From Halorussus limi (GTDB taxonomy: Archaea; Halobacteriota; Halobacteria; Halobacteriales; Haladaptataceae): 64,000 nt of DNA. Below are positions 42,573 through 51,237 of the stretch, one piece after another. The stretch lies in assembly GCF_023238205.1 (NCBI RefSeq), contig NZ_CP096659.1, positions 992,001 to 1,056,000 on the forward strand, in the 5' to 3' direction. Numbering within the stretch: position 1 is the first letter of the stretch; every line of letters starts with the position of its first letter. Below the pieces are notes generated by a model. It was not told the origin of the DNA. It searched no databases and saw only the letters and a program-made list of their open reading frames with translations. A program made the translations under genes and the position numbers.

Positions 42573-43331
42573 TCAGGCGTCCGAGGAGTTGCGGGCCTCG
42601 TCGAGCCACGTCGGTTCCGCGACGGTCGTCTCGCCCACGTCCGAGACGTTCATCGAGAAGCGAGTTCTGACTTCTTGACCCCGACGAGTCGCCGAGACGT
42701 CGACCGACACCGAGTGGACGACGCCCTGTTCGTCGACCAGCATGGTCGCGTTGTAGTCGGTGACGTTGACCTGCTGGCTCTGAGTGGCGTTACTGCCGTC
42801 GGCCCGGAGGACGAGGAGCGTCGTCCCGTCGACGACTCGGACTCCGCTCGGCGTGAAGTTCCCCGACCCGGCGAACCGGTCGAGATAGCTCCGACCGGTG
42901 TACGACCCCGGAACGATCTGCATCGAATCGGGCGTGCGCTCGGTGACCCGATACTTGGCGTCGCCGCCGGCGCTGAGACGAGTGTACCGCTTCTGTTCGG
43001 TCACGTACATCGAGACGTCCTGTCCCATCGCCGAACCGTTCACCCGGACCTGCTCGCGGTCCGCTCCGACCGCGGCGTCGAGTTCGACCGACTGATTCAT
43101 CTGCGAGGCGTTGACCGTGGAACTGACCTGTAGCGTGAAGCTCTGGTTCTGAAGCCGCTCCTCGTGAGCGGCGGCGAGCGCCGTCAGGTTCGTCCCGTTG
43201 TCCGAGACGCCCGCGGGATACGTCACGTCGTCGAGTGTCTGAGCGCCGTCGCCGCCCGAGAGCGCGCCGGAGCAACCGGCGAGGGCGACGAGGCAACCGA
43301 TAACGAGTAACTGGAGGACTTTACGTCGCAT
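42573..43331 (-). CDS. Haloarchaeal lipoprotein (DUF7537-like), paralogue of 16067-16969
   Basis: 252 residues from ATG 43331. Basic hydrophobic leader with lipobox LAGC at about residue 20, then a mature domain with LAAAHEERLQNQSFTL and the closing VGETTVAEPTWLDEA, the same marks as the other copy. Several NxS/T sequons point to glycosylation outside the cell. Probably membrane-anchored by lipid; function unknown. Confidence 0.8.
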   Translation of the reverse strand: MRRKVLQLLVIGCLVALAGCSGALSGGDGAQTLDDVTYPAGVSDNGTNLTALAAAHEERLQNQSFTLQVSSTVNASQMNQSVELDAAVGADREQVRVNGSAMGQDVSMYVTEQKRYTRLSAGGDAKYRVTERTPDSMQIVPGSYTGRSYLDRFAGSGNFTPSGVRVVDGTTLLVLRADGSNATQSQQVNVTDYNATMLVDEQGVVHSVSVDVSATRRGQEVRTRFSMNVSDVGETTVAEPTWLDEARNSSDA

Positions 43332-43423
43332 GTGACTTGTCGGTGTCGGAGGGGTAAGAAAGAGGTGTCGGTGTCGGGCGAGGAGGTCCGCGCCGTCTGG
43401 GCAATTCGCGGTCGGCGTTCGGT

Positions 43424-44152
43424 TCAGTCGGCAGTCCGCGGGACAGGGCCGGCCGACCCGCGCGACCGGAGGTAGCCGACCACGGCGTAGACGAACGGCG
43501 TGTCCGCGACCGCGATGAGGAGTTTGAGGACGTACTGGCCGACGACGAGACCGAGCAGGGCGTTCGTAGTCATCGGGTCTCCGCCCCGAAGCGCGGGCAT
43601 CGCGGCGAACCCGACGACCACGAAGATGAGCGTGTCGAGGAGCTGACTGCTCGCGGTCGAACCGACGTTCCGGAGCCAGAGCGAGTCGCCGTCGGTCGCC
43701 TCCCGAATCGCGTGGAAGACGCGCACGTCCCAATGCTGGCTCACGACGTACGCCAGCAGACTGGCGACGACGATGTTCAGGCTCGCGCCGAGGACGCGCT
43801 CGAACGTCGCGGGGTCGACGGAACTGAACGGCGCGGCGGGCGCGGCGATGGTCGAGTAGACCAGCGCGAGCAGGACGAAGTTCATCGCGAAGCCGACGTT
43901 GACCATCTTGTGGGCCTCGTCGGGACCGTAGAGTTCCGAGTAGCAGTCCGACGCGAAGAACGTCAGCGCGTAGGCCAGCGCCGCGCCGGGCATCACGAGC
44001 ATGTCCCGCGTGAACGGGAGCGAGAACGGGATGGAGAACCCGAGGAGTTTCGAGGCCGTCATCTGCGCCGTCACCAGCGCGGTGACGAACAGCGCGACGA
44101 GCGCGATACGACCGGTCGGGAGCGGCGTGGTGTCGCGGTAGTGGTCGGTCAT
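43424..44152 (-). CDS. Queuosine-precursor transporter-like protein (YhhQ/QPTR family)
   Basis: 242 residues from ATG 44152 with six to seven membrane helices. Family marks: VTAQMTASKLLGF in the first helix, FFASDCYSELYG and YVVSQHWDVRVFHAI, then NVGSTASSQLLDTLIFV. Bacterial homologues import 7-cyano-7-deazaguanine; archaea need related bases for archaeosine in tRNA. It lies 14 bases after the RHH gene and is probably co-transcribed with it. Confidence 0.88.
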   Translation of the reverse strand: MTDHYRDTTPLPTGRIALVALFVTALVTAQMTASKLLGFSIPFSLPFTRDMLVMPGAALAYALTFFASDCYSELYGPDEAHKMVNVGFAMNFVLLALVYSTIAAPAAPFSSVDPATFERVLGASLNIVVASLLAYVVSQHWDVRVFHAIREATDGDSLWLRNVGSTASSQLLDTLIFVVVGFAAMPALRGGDPMTTNALLGLVVGQYVLKLLIAVADTPFVYAVVGYLRSRGSAGPVPRTAD

Positions 44153-44166
44153 CGTCGAGTCCTCGC

Positions 44167-44340
44167 TCACTCGTCTTCGAGTCGGCCGTGGCGCTCGTCT
44201 ATCTCGTCCAGTACGTCCAGCATCTTCCGGACGGAGGCCCGGATGGCCTCGCTCCGGTTGACGAACTTGCCCTCCTCGCCGACGTGGGCATCGAGGTCCT
44301 CGAGGAGTTCGTCGGGCACTTCGACGCTTATCTTGCTCAT
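44167..44340 (-). CDS. Ribbon-helix-helix (CopG-type) regulator
   Basis: 57 residues, ATG 44340 to TGA 44167. N-terminal strand KISVEVPDELLED and helices FVNRSEAIRASVRKML form the canonical RHH dimer fold; NRSEAIR is the signature turn. It is encoded directly upstream of the queuosine-precursor transporter gene, so it likely autoregulates that pair. GTTTAAATCC (44361-44370, reverse strand) is the TATA box. Confidence 0.88.
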   Translation of the reverse strand: MSKISVEVPDELLEDLDAHVGEEGKFVNRSEAIRASVRKMLDVLDEIDERHGRLEDE

Positions 44341-44349
44341 ACTGGGGTA

Positions 44350-44370
44350 TTATCCCTCGAGGATTTAAAC
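44350..44370 (-). promoter_or_regulatory. Promoter and candidate operator of the RHH operon
   Basis: TATA GTTTAAATCC at 44361-44370 overlaps the near-palindrome ATCC-CTCGA-GGAT (44352-44364), which covers the predicted transcription start. This is the position expected for an autoregulated RHH repressor site. Confidence 0.45.
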
Positions 44371-44437
44371 GGTTCGAGAGTCCGACGATAGAAGCCGACA
44401 ACCGACGAGAAGTAGCAAGCGGTGGAGAGCGACTGCT

Positions 44438-46714
44438 CTACCGGCGTCCGCCGACCGTCACGACCCAGAGACCGCCGAGACCGACGAGGTAGGCGATAGA
44501 GAGCGGGATGGCGAGCAGGAACATCGTGTAGATGCTGTCGGGCGTCGCCAGTCCCGCGACGGCGAAGATGGCGATGACGACTTCGCGCCACCGGTCTTTC
44601 ATCGCGTCGAACGAGACGAGACCGCCGCGCTCGAACAGCCACATCGTCAGGGGCACGTCGGCCAGCAGGCCGATGCCCGCGGTGGTGAAGAAGACGAGCC
44701 AGAAGAAGTTGCTGACCCGGTAGGAGATTATCATCTCGGCGCGGAGCGCGTCGGCGACCAGCCACGAGATGACGCTCGGCGCGACGACGGTGTAACCGAG
44801 CGCGCTCCCGGCGACGAGACCGACCGCGATGGTGCCCGCCCAGAGACCGAACACTCGGCGGTCGCCGGCCGCGAGTCCGCGCTCCTTCATCGCGGGCCAC
44901 GCGTAGTAGAGTATCAGCGGCAGGACCGCCACGGCCCCGAGGAGCGTCGAAATCTTGACCTCGAACACCAGCGCCTCGACGGGGTGGAGCGTCACGATGT
45001 TCAGCACCGTCTCGCCGGACCCCATCTCGGGCCGGACCTCCGCGGGAAGTCGACTGAGGAAGTCCTCGCGGATGACGCCGATGCCGCCTCGGTAGAGGAA
45101 CATGAACACGCCGGCGAGGACGAGCATGAACACCGCCACGATGCGGAACATCTTGGACGTGAGACTCTCGAAGATGAACCGGAGGTCGTAGAACCATCCG
45201 CCGATGTCCTCCTCGGTGGTCTCGTCCTCGGTGAACGCGTCGGCCATGCCCGCGGCCGTACTCTCGAAGACGTTGCCCGAGGATTCGGCCTCCTCGGGTC
45301 GGTCGGACTCGCGGGGGAACGTCGCCTCGTCCGCCGCCTCGGCGTCGGCCGCTTGCGCACCGTCCGCGGCCTCCGCGCCCGCCGCGGCACCCGCGGCGGC
45401 CTCTTCGGCGTCGTCCTCGTCCTCGGGGTGGAGTTCGTCGTAGCGGTCGAGGATGGCTTGGGCCTTCTCGGCGTCGTCGGCCTCCATCGCCTCGCGGGCG
45501 TAGTCCACGGCGTCCTCCTCGCTCATGTCGGCGAAGACCTCGGGCGGGGCGGCGCGGACCGCGCCCGCGTCGAGGTTCCCGAGGTCGATGTCGCCGGGCG
45601 CTCCGGGGGCAGGGGCGGGCGCGGCGACGTTCGCGGCGACCTCGTTGAGTTCCTGCGTCAGGTAGTAGAAGAACGTGACGACGAGCGCGACCGCCGCGAC
45701 GGCCCCGGAGACGACGAGTATCGACTCGCTACGCGGGAGACCGACGACCGACTCGACGGCCGGGAGCGCGTACTTGGTCGGGAGTTCGGCGTTCACGGCA
45801 TCGACGCCGGCGCGCGTGAAGAAGAACCGGACGAGCAGGAAGACCAGCGCCGGAGCGCCGAGGAGACGAATCGCGTTCTCTCTGGCGACCCCGACGAAAC
45901 TGAGTCGCTCGCTGCCGCGCTTGAGCGTCACGACGATTTTGGTGAGATAGAGACTGAAAGCGTACAGTAGGACGAGCGGCGTCGCCCACATAATCTGGGT
46001 GAACGGGTCCGGCGGCGATGCGACGGCCCCGAACACGAAGATTCCCATGATGGCGTAGCGCCACTTGTCGCGGAACGTCTCGTAGGGGACGATGCCGGTG
46101 TAGGCGAGTCCGCTCATCGCCAGCGGGAGTTCCGCGGCGAGACCGAACGACAGCGAGAGGAACGCGATGAACTCCGTCCACTTCACGATGGAGTAGCGCG
46201 TCTCGAAGCCCGCGGTGATGGCGTTGTTGGCGAGGAACTTGAACATCAGCGGGAAGAAGACGCCGTAGCCGTACAGCATGCCGCCGGTGAACAGCGCCAG
46301 CGCGAGGAAGGCCAGAATCGCTATCTTCCAGCCAGCGATGGGGGCGCCCGGATACCACGAGCGTTGTCGGAGCGAGTCGCGGGAGTAGTACAACAGGACC
46401 GGTAGGGCGATGACGATGCCGGCCACCGCCCCGATTTTCGCCTGCAAGAGGATGACGTCGAACGGCGTCACGGCGATGATGGTGACGCTTTCGGCCAGCG
46501 ACGGCGGCATCTGGGCCTTCGTGACCTCCTTGAGGAACGGCCACCCGACGGAACGAAGCGCGTAGAAAGACGCCACGAAGCCGACGAGGAAGACGATGAA
46601 TACCTTCTGGAGATGCGTCTGCGCCGTCGAGAGCATCGCTCCGATGGTCTCTCGGCCGCTGTTGACGGCGCGGGCGGTGTCCTCGTCGACGACGCTACTT
46701 CCGGACCCGGACAT
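44438..46714 (-). CDS. tatC2: Twin-TatC fusion protein (TatCt)
   Basis: 758 residues made of two TatC-like units (about 30-375 and 505-755) joined by an acidic Ala-rich linker that contains Glu/Asp runs. Each unit has six or more membrane helices; in the first, LPLAMSGLAYTGIV and MGIFVFGAVASPPDPFTQ are typical TatC parts, in the second ADVPLTMWLFERGG and VVIAIFAVAGLATPDS. Haloarchaea export most secreted proteins through Tat and carry this double TatC together with a normal TatC; it docks Tat substrates. The ATG is followed by a hydrophilic 30-residue N-terminus. Divergent from tatC1. Confidence 0.93.
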   Translation of the reverse strand: MSGSGSSVVDEDTARAVNSGRETIGAMLSTAQTHLQKVFIVFLVGFVASFYALRSVGWPFLKEVTKAQMPPSLAESVTIIAVTPFDVILLQAKIGAVAGIVIALPVLLYYSRDSLRQRSWYPGAPIAGWKIAILAFLALALFTGGMLYGYGVFFPLMFKFLANNAITAGFETRYSIVKWTEFIAFLSLSFGLAAELPLAMSGLAYTGIVPYETFRDKWRYAIMGIFVFGAVASPPDPFTQIMWATPLVLLYAFSLYLTKIVVTLKRGSERLSFVGVARENAIRLLGAPALVFLLVRFFFTRAGVDAVNAELPTKYALPAVESVVGLPRSESILVVSGAVAAVALVVTFFYYLTQELNEVAANVAAPAPAPGAPGDIDLGNLDAGAVRAAPPEVFADMSEEDAVDYAREAMEADDAEKAQAILDRYDELHPEDEDDAEEAAAGAAAGAEAADGAQAADAEAADEATFPRESDRPEEAESSGNVFESTAAGMADAFTEDETTEEDIGGWFYDLRFIFESLTSKMFRIVAVFMLVLAGVFMFLYRGGIGVIREDFLSRLPAEVRPEMGSGETVLNIVTLHPVEALVFEVKISTLLGAVAVLPLILYYAWPAMKERGLAAGDRRVFGLWAGTIAVGLVAGSALGYTVVAPSVISWLVADALRAEMIISYRVSNFFWLVFFTTAGIGLLADVPLTMWLFERGGLVSFDAMKDRWREVVIAIFAVAGLATPDSIYTMFLLAIPLSIAYLVGLGGLWVVTVGGRR

Positions 46715-46777
46715 TCTTTGGAAATGGTAGCCGTGTCTCAGTTATCAATCTTCTCGTACAGACGGTCACAGAAGACC

Positions 46778-46783
46778 TATAAG
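46778..46783 (+). promoter_or_regulatory. TATA box for tatC1
   Basis: TATAAG 25-30 bases before ATG 46808, in the 93-base spacer between the divergent tatC genes. Confidence 0.6.
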
Positions 46784-46807
46784 AACGGCAGGACGTAGAG
46801 CTACTGA

Positions 46808-47644
46808 ATGGCTGACGAATCGGAGGCGACGGCCAGCAATCTCTCGCCCGCGGAGGACGCCGGGACGCCGCCGCGGGAGACGGAGGCGCTGAACGACCCG
46901 GCCGCGAGGCCGGAGGAGCCGCTGGAAGACGAGGAGATGCCGCTGGCCGACCACATCGAGGAGATGGTCAAACGCTTGGCGGTCGTCATCGCCGTCGCAG
47001 GGGTCGTTACCGCTGTCGCGCTCCCGGCCTCTGAACAGGTCATCAACTTCCTGTGGTACAACATCATCCCGTTCGACCAGCTCGGGGAGCAGGCGCGGCC
47101 GCGGCTCTACCACCCGCTCGCGCTGGTTCTGACCAAACTGAAGGTCGCCAGCCTCGCGGGCGTCATCGTCGCGCTCCCGGTGTTCGTCTACGAGACGTAC
47201 CTCTTCATGCGGCCCGGTCTCTACCCCCACGAACGTCGCTACTACCTCGCCGCGGTCCCGACCAGCCTCGTGCTGGCGGTCGTCGGCGTGAGTTTCGCCT
47301 TCTTCCTCGTGCTGCCCGCGGTGTTCACGTACTTCATCTCCTACAGCAAGACGGCGGCCGTGCTCGCGTTCGGCCTGACCAAGACGTTCAACCTCATCCT
47401 GATGCTGATGGGCTATCTCGCGGTCGTGTTCCAGATTCCGCTGTTCATCATGCTCGCCATCATGATGGGACTGACGACCCGCCAGTGGCTGGCCGACCGC
47501 CGCCTGCTGTTCTGGGGTGCGTTCCTCGGCATCTCGTTCCTGTTCACCCCCGACCCGACCGGGATGGCACCCATCCTCGTCACGCTGACGATGATTACGC
47601 TCTTCGAGGGGACGCTGTTCCTCCTCAAGTGGACCGGAAACTGA
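46808..47644 (+). CDS. tatC1: Sec-independent translocase subunit TatC
   Basis: 278 residues: an acidic 45-residue N-terminus, then MPLADHIEEMVKRL and six membrane helices. Key family parts are ETYLFMRPGLYPHERRYY after helix 2 (with the Glu near the conserved cytoplasmic/periplasmic groove) and LGISFLFTPDPTGMAP in the fifth-sixth helix turn. It forms the receptor for twin-arginine signals together with TatA and the double TatC encoded divergently. Confidence 0.95.
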   Translation: MADESEATASNLSPAEDAGTPPRETEALNDPAARPEEPLEDEEMPLADHIEEMVKRLAVVIAVAGVVTAVALPASEQVINFLWYNIIPFDQLGEQARPRLYHPLALVLTKLKVASLAGVIVALPVFVYETYLFMRPGLYPHERRYYLAAVPTSLVLAVVGVSFAFFLVLPAVFTYFISYSKTAAVLAFGLTKTFNLILMLMGYLAVVFQIPLFIMLAIMMGLTTRQWLADRRLLFWGAFLGISFLFTPDPTGMAPILVTLTMITLFEGTLFLLKWTGN

Positions 47645-47868
47645 CCCCGTCGCACCTTTTTCGACCGCGCCAACGACTCGTTTCCACCGGCGTAACCGGC
47701 ATATAACTAAGGGGAAGGAGTACCAACGGAGAGATAGCGTTCGCGCCTGCCACATAGCTCGCGTGCCAGCAGCTACAAACCGCAGTTCGCGTGCCAGCAA
47801 ACTGCCACCCTGGGTGCGAACGCCCATGCCACTTTCTAGAACCAGACTGCCTAGCGGTGCGAATCGCG
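47645..47868. other. Gene-free stretch with promoter-like box and long-range stem
   Basis: CGGCATATAACTAAGG (TATA core near 47699-47706) would start a + transcript around 47730. GCGTTCGC (47737-47744) pairs perfectly with GCGAACGC (47816-47823) across 71 bases, while a second GTTCGC (47785-47790) can compete for the same partner. CGTGCCAGCA occurs twice (47763-47772 and 47790-47799). No credible reading frame. Candidate non-coding RNA; tRNA signatures are absent. Confidence 0.4.
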
Positions 47869-48795
47869 CTATTCCGCAGTCGGATACTCCGAGGCGAACA
47901 CGTCTTCGACCAGCGGTTCGTCCTCCCCGGCCCCACCCGCGTCGTCTCCGCTCGCGGGTGTCTCGCCTTCGTCTTCCGCGCTATCAGTACCTTCGGGACT
48001 GACGCTCCCGGTCTGGTAGCCGTGGAGGTCCAGCGTCACGTGGTCGAAGCCGACGTCGGTCAGATGCTCGCGGGCGGCCGCCGCGAAGTCGGGGTTCAGC
48101 GCGGCCTCCAGTTCGTCCTCGCCGACCTCGATGCGCGCGAGACCGTCGTGGTCCCGGACGCGGAACTGCGAGAAGCCCCACTGACGGAGCAGGGTCTCGG
48201 CCTGCTCGACCCGCGAGAGTTTCGCTTCGGTCACTTCCAGACCGGTGGGAATCCGCGAGGAGAGACAGGCCATCGACGGCTTGTCGGCGACCGACAGGTC
48301 GTAGGCGTCGGCCAGTTCCCGAACCTCCTCCTTGTCGATATCGTGGGCCAACAGCGGCGAGTAGGCGTCCAACTCCTCGACGGCCTCCAGACCGGGGCGG
48401 TGGCCGCCGTCGGCGTCGCTGGCGTTCGTGCCGTCGCAGACCACCGGAAGACCGAGTTCGTCGGCGGTCTCGAACATCTTGCCGAGGCGCATCGTCCGGC
48501 AGTGGTAACACCGGTCGCCGTCGTTCGCCACGAAGTCGGGGTCGTCGAGTTCGGAGAACTCCGCGAGTTCGTGGCGGATGCCGATTTCGTCGGCGACTCG
48601 CTTGGCGTCGTCGAGTTCCGCCTCCGGCAGGGTCTCGCTCTTGGCCGTGCAGGCCACGGCGTCGTCGCCCAGCGCCTCGTGGGCCAGCGCCGCGACGACC
48701 GACGAGTCCACTCCGCCCGAGAACGCGACGAGTACGCCCTCGCGCTCGGCGAGGTCCTCCCGGACCGCCCGCGCCTTCTCCTCGATAGTAGCCAT
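47869..48795 (-). CDS. larE: LarE-type sulfur transferase for nickel-pincer cofactor
   Basis: 308 residues from ATG 48795. PP-loop ATP-binding motif VAFSGGVDSSVV (about 23-34), CYHCRTMRL (C96, C99), and the family hallmark PSMACLSSRIP with C177 at the position of the sacrificial Cys of bacterial LarE. LarE donates sulfur to the pyridinium bis-(thio)carboxylate precursor that becomes the lactate-racemase nickel cofactor. The C-terminal 45 residues are an acidic tail. larB lies about 11 kb away on the other strand; larC is not in the window. Confidence 0.88.
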   Translation of the reverse strand: MATIEEKARAVREDLAEREGVLVAFSGGVDSSVVAALAHEALGDDAVACTAKSETLPEAELDDAKRVADEIGIRHELAEFSELDDPDFVANDGDRCYHCRTMRLGKMFETADELGLPVVCDGTNASDADGGHRPGLEAVEELDAYSPLLAHDIDKEEVRELADAYDLSVADKPSMACLSSRIPTGLEVTEAKLSRVEQAETLLRQWGFSQFRVRDHDGLARIEVGEDELEAALNPDFAAAAREHLTDVGFDHVTLDLHGYQTGSVSPEGTDSAEDEGETPASGDDAGGAGEDEPLVEDVFASEYPTAE

Positions 48796-48970
48796 GTCCC
48801 GGCGGTTGGAGTCTGCGGGCAAAAAGTGCGTTGAACGCGGCGGTCGGTGTGAGTGAGCAGGTTACCCGTCGGAGATGCCGTTCAGCGGGCCCCGCGCCGA
48901 CTCGCGAGCGCCGGAGGACCGCGTGAGGACCCACGAGCTTTTTTACCACGGGGTCGGTAGGAGTCGCCGA

Positions 48971-51010
48971 ATGGAGTTGGAGGCGATACCGGGCGTCGGG
49001 TCCAAGACGGCGGCGGCGCTCTCGGAGTTGGACGACCCCGAGCGCGCGCTGGAGACCGGCGACGTCGCCGAACTCGCCAGCGCCCCCGGCATCACCGAGG
49101 GCCGAGCGGCGGCCATCGCGCGCGGTGCCGTCCGACGGCGTCACGACGACCCCGGCGGCTTTCTGGCGACCGACCGAGCCAAGGAGATATACCGCGACGC
49201 GCTCGGCCTGCTCAAGGACCGGACCGTCACGAGTTACGGCGAGAAGCGCCTCGAGACGCTCTACCCGAGCGGCGTCGAGTCGCGCATCGAGGAGGCACGC
49301 GAGTTCGCCGAGTCGGCGCTGGAACGGTCCCCCGACCCCGACGTGTTGGACGCGCTCGCCGACGTGGAACCGCTCTCCCCGCCCCGCGACGTGTCGGTCC
49401 GCGACCGGTGTCTGGCGACCGCCGACGCCGAGCGGTACACCGAGGCGAAGGACGCGATTCCCGAACTGAGCGTCGAGGTGGTCGAGGACGCCCGCGACCT
49501 CGCGGACCTCGCGCGGGGCTACTCGACGGTGGTCGCGCTCGACGAGGAGTTCGCCGGCGTGGCCGTCGACGGCGACGTGCGGGTCGAACCCGACGCGCTG
49601 GAGCGCCCCGCGGAGGTCGTTCCCGAGCGCGTGCTGGCCTTCTACGCCGCGAACCGCGAGTGTCTGCAGGCCGCGGCGCGGGTCCACCGCGCCGCCGGCA
49701 TCGACCCGCCGCTGGAGTTGGACGCGCTCGAAGACGCGCTGGCGCGGGTGGACTCGGAGGGGACCGTCGTCGGCGACGACGAGTTGGACCGCCTCTCGCG
49801 GGCCGTGGACGACCTCGACGCCGCGGCCTCGACCGCCGAGAGCGTCGCCAACGACGCGCTCCGGGAGGCCATCGAGGAGCAGGACGTGACCGTCGAGGGG
49901 TCGGACCTGCTCTCGCTGGTCGAGCAGGGCGCGGGCGTCGACTCGCTCCTCGCCCGGGAGTTGAGCGACGAGTACGCCGCCGCGGTCGAACAGGCCCGCG
50001 AGGAGCTAATCGACTCGCTCGACTTGGACTCGGGCGAGGCCGAGGTCGCCCGCCGGGCGTTCTCCGAGGAACCGACCTTCCCGGTCGAACGCGACGAGGA
50101 GGTCGTCTCGCGGCTTCGCGACGACCTGCAGGCCGCCAAGGACCGCCGGGCCACCCGCCGGAAGCGCGAACTCGCGGCCGACCTCGCGGACCGCCGCGAG
50201 GACGCCGAGCGACTGGTCCGGACCGCGCTGGAGTTGGACGTGGAGTTGGCCGTCGCGCGCTTCGCTCGGGACTTCGACTGCGTGATGCCGGAGTTCACGG
50301 ACTCGGGCTTCGAAATCGTCGGCGGGCGCTCGCCCCTACTTGACGTGTCGTTCGAGGCGGTCGAACCGGTGGACTACGACGTGTCGGGCGTCGCGCTCCT
50401 CTCGGGCGTCAACAGCGGCGGGAAGACCTCGACGCTCGATTTGGTCGCGCTCGTCGCTATCTTGGCACACATGGGCCTGCCGGTGCCCGCCGAGTCGGTC
50501 CGCATCGAGCGATTCGGCGAACTCCACTACCACGCCAAGACGCAGGGCACCCTCGACGCCGGGGCCTTCGAGTCCACGCTCCGGGAGTTCGCGGGACTGG
50601 CGACCGGCGGCGAGCGGTCGTCGGCGAACGGCCGGGCGAGCGCCGCCGACGGGTCGGGCGGGGCCGACGGGACGAACGGCGCGAACCGACTGGTGCTGGT
50701 GGACGAACTGGAGAGCATCACCGAACCCGGCGCGAGCGCCAAGATAATCGCCGGAATCCTCGAGGAGTTGCGCGGCCGGGACGTGACCGGCGTGTTCGTC
50801 TCCCACCTCGCGGCCGAGATTCGGGAGATGGCCGACTACGACGTGCCGGTGGACGGCATCGAGGCGAAGGGACTGGAGGACGGCGAGTTGGTCGTGAACC
50901 GCTCGCCGGTGAAGAACCACCTCGCGCGCTCGACGCCCGAACTCATCGTGGAGAAACTGGCCGGGGACTCCGACGGGGAGTTCTACGACAGACTGCTGGA
51001 GAAGTTCTGA
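48971..51010 (+). CDS. MutS-family ATPase with helix-hairpin-helix N-terminus
   Basis: 679 residues from ATG 48971, with a GAGCTTTTTTACC TATA-like box about 27-35 bases upstream. N-terminal helix-hairpin-helix region (LEAIPGVGSKTAAALSELDD, about 2-20, and GITEGRAAAIARG). Long helical middle. The MutS ATPase (about 450-650) has Walker A GVNSGGKTS, Walker B LVLVDELES and VSHLAAEI. There is no N-terminal mismatch-recognition domain, so this belongs with archaeal MutS-like proteins such as MutS5, not MutS1. Its role in repair or recombination is inferred. Confidence 0.85.
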   Translation: MELEAIPGVGSKTAAALSELDDPERALETGDVAELASAPGITEGRAAAIARGAVRRRHDDPGGFLATDRAKEIYRDALGLLKDRTVTSYGEKRLETLYPSGVESRIEEAREFAESALERSPDPDVLDALADVEPLSPPRDVSVRDRCLATADAERYTEAKDAIPELSVEVVEDARDLADLARGYSTVVALDEEFAGVAVDGDVRVEPDALERPAEVVPERVLAFYAANRECLQAAARVHRAAGIDPPLELDALEDALARVDSEGTVVGDDELDRLSRAVDDLDAAASTAESVANDALREAIEEQDVTVEGSDLLSLVEQGAGVDSLLARELSDEYAAAVEQAREELIDSLDLDSGEAEVARRAFSEEPTFPVERDEEVVSRLRDDLQAAKDRRATRRKRELAADLADRREDAERLVRTALELDVELAVARFARDFDCVMPEFTDSGFEIVGGRSPLLDVSFEAVEPVDYDVSGVALLSGVNSGGKTSTLDLVALVAILAHMGLPVPAESVRIERFGELHYHAKTQGTLDAGAFESTLREFAGLATGGERSSANGRASAADGSGGADGTNGANRLVLVDELESITEPGASAKIIAGILEELRGRDVTGVFVSHLAAEIREMADYDVPVDGIEAKGLEDGELVVNRSPVKNHLARSTPELIVEKLAGDSDGEFYDRLLEKF

Positions 51011-51026
51011 GAGTCGGCCGACTCCA

Positions 51027-51046
51027 CCTCCACCGGAAACGAAGGG
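51027..51046 (+). promoter_or_regulatory. Origin-recognition-box-like motif
   Basis: CTCCACCGGAAACGAAGGG resembles the archaeal/haloarchaeal ORB core (GGAAACGAAGGG) bound by Orc1/Cdc6. It is upstream of the orc gene and downstream of the mutS-like stop. Only one copy is visible in the spacer. Confidence 0.4.
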
Positions 51047-51071
51047 CCGGACGGCGAGGTGCCGCAGGTCG

Positions 51072-51093
51072 GGCGACGAACCACCTCGTCGCC
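51072..51093 (+). terminator. Perfect 8-bp hairpin
   Basis: GGCGACGA-ACCACC-TCGTCGCC, 62 bases after the mutS-like stop codon. Could end that transcript; no T-run follows immediately, so the role is uncertain. Confidence 0.4.
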
Positions 51094-51237
51094 GGAGAGG
51101 TCCGGCGGCTGACAGCCGGTCGGCTCAAGTGACTTCGGCCGAGTCGAGAACCTCCAAATCGGCGTGTTGGAACCCTCTATGCGTTAATATTTTTAGCTGC
51201 CGAAAGGTTAAGTAGCTGGGACAGCGAGGTGAAAGTG

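Noticed and set aside
47700-47868. tRNA gene in the tatC1-larE spacer
   Set aside because: No T-loop GTTCRA context with matching acceptor stem, no anticodon arm; the stems found do not make a cloverleaf.
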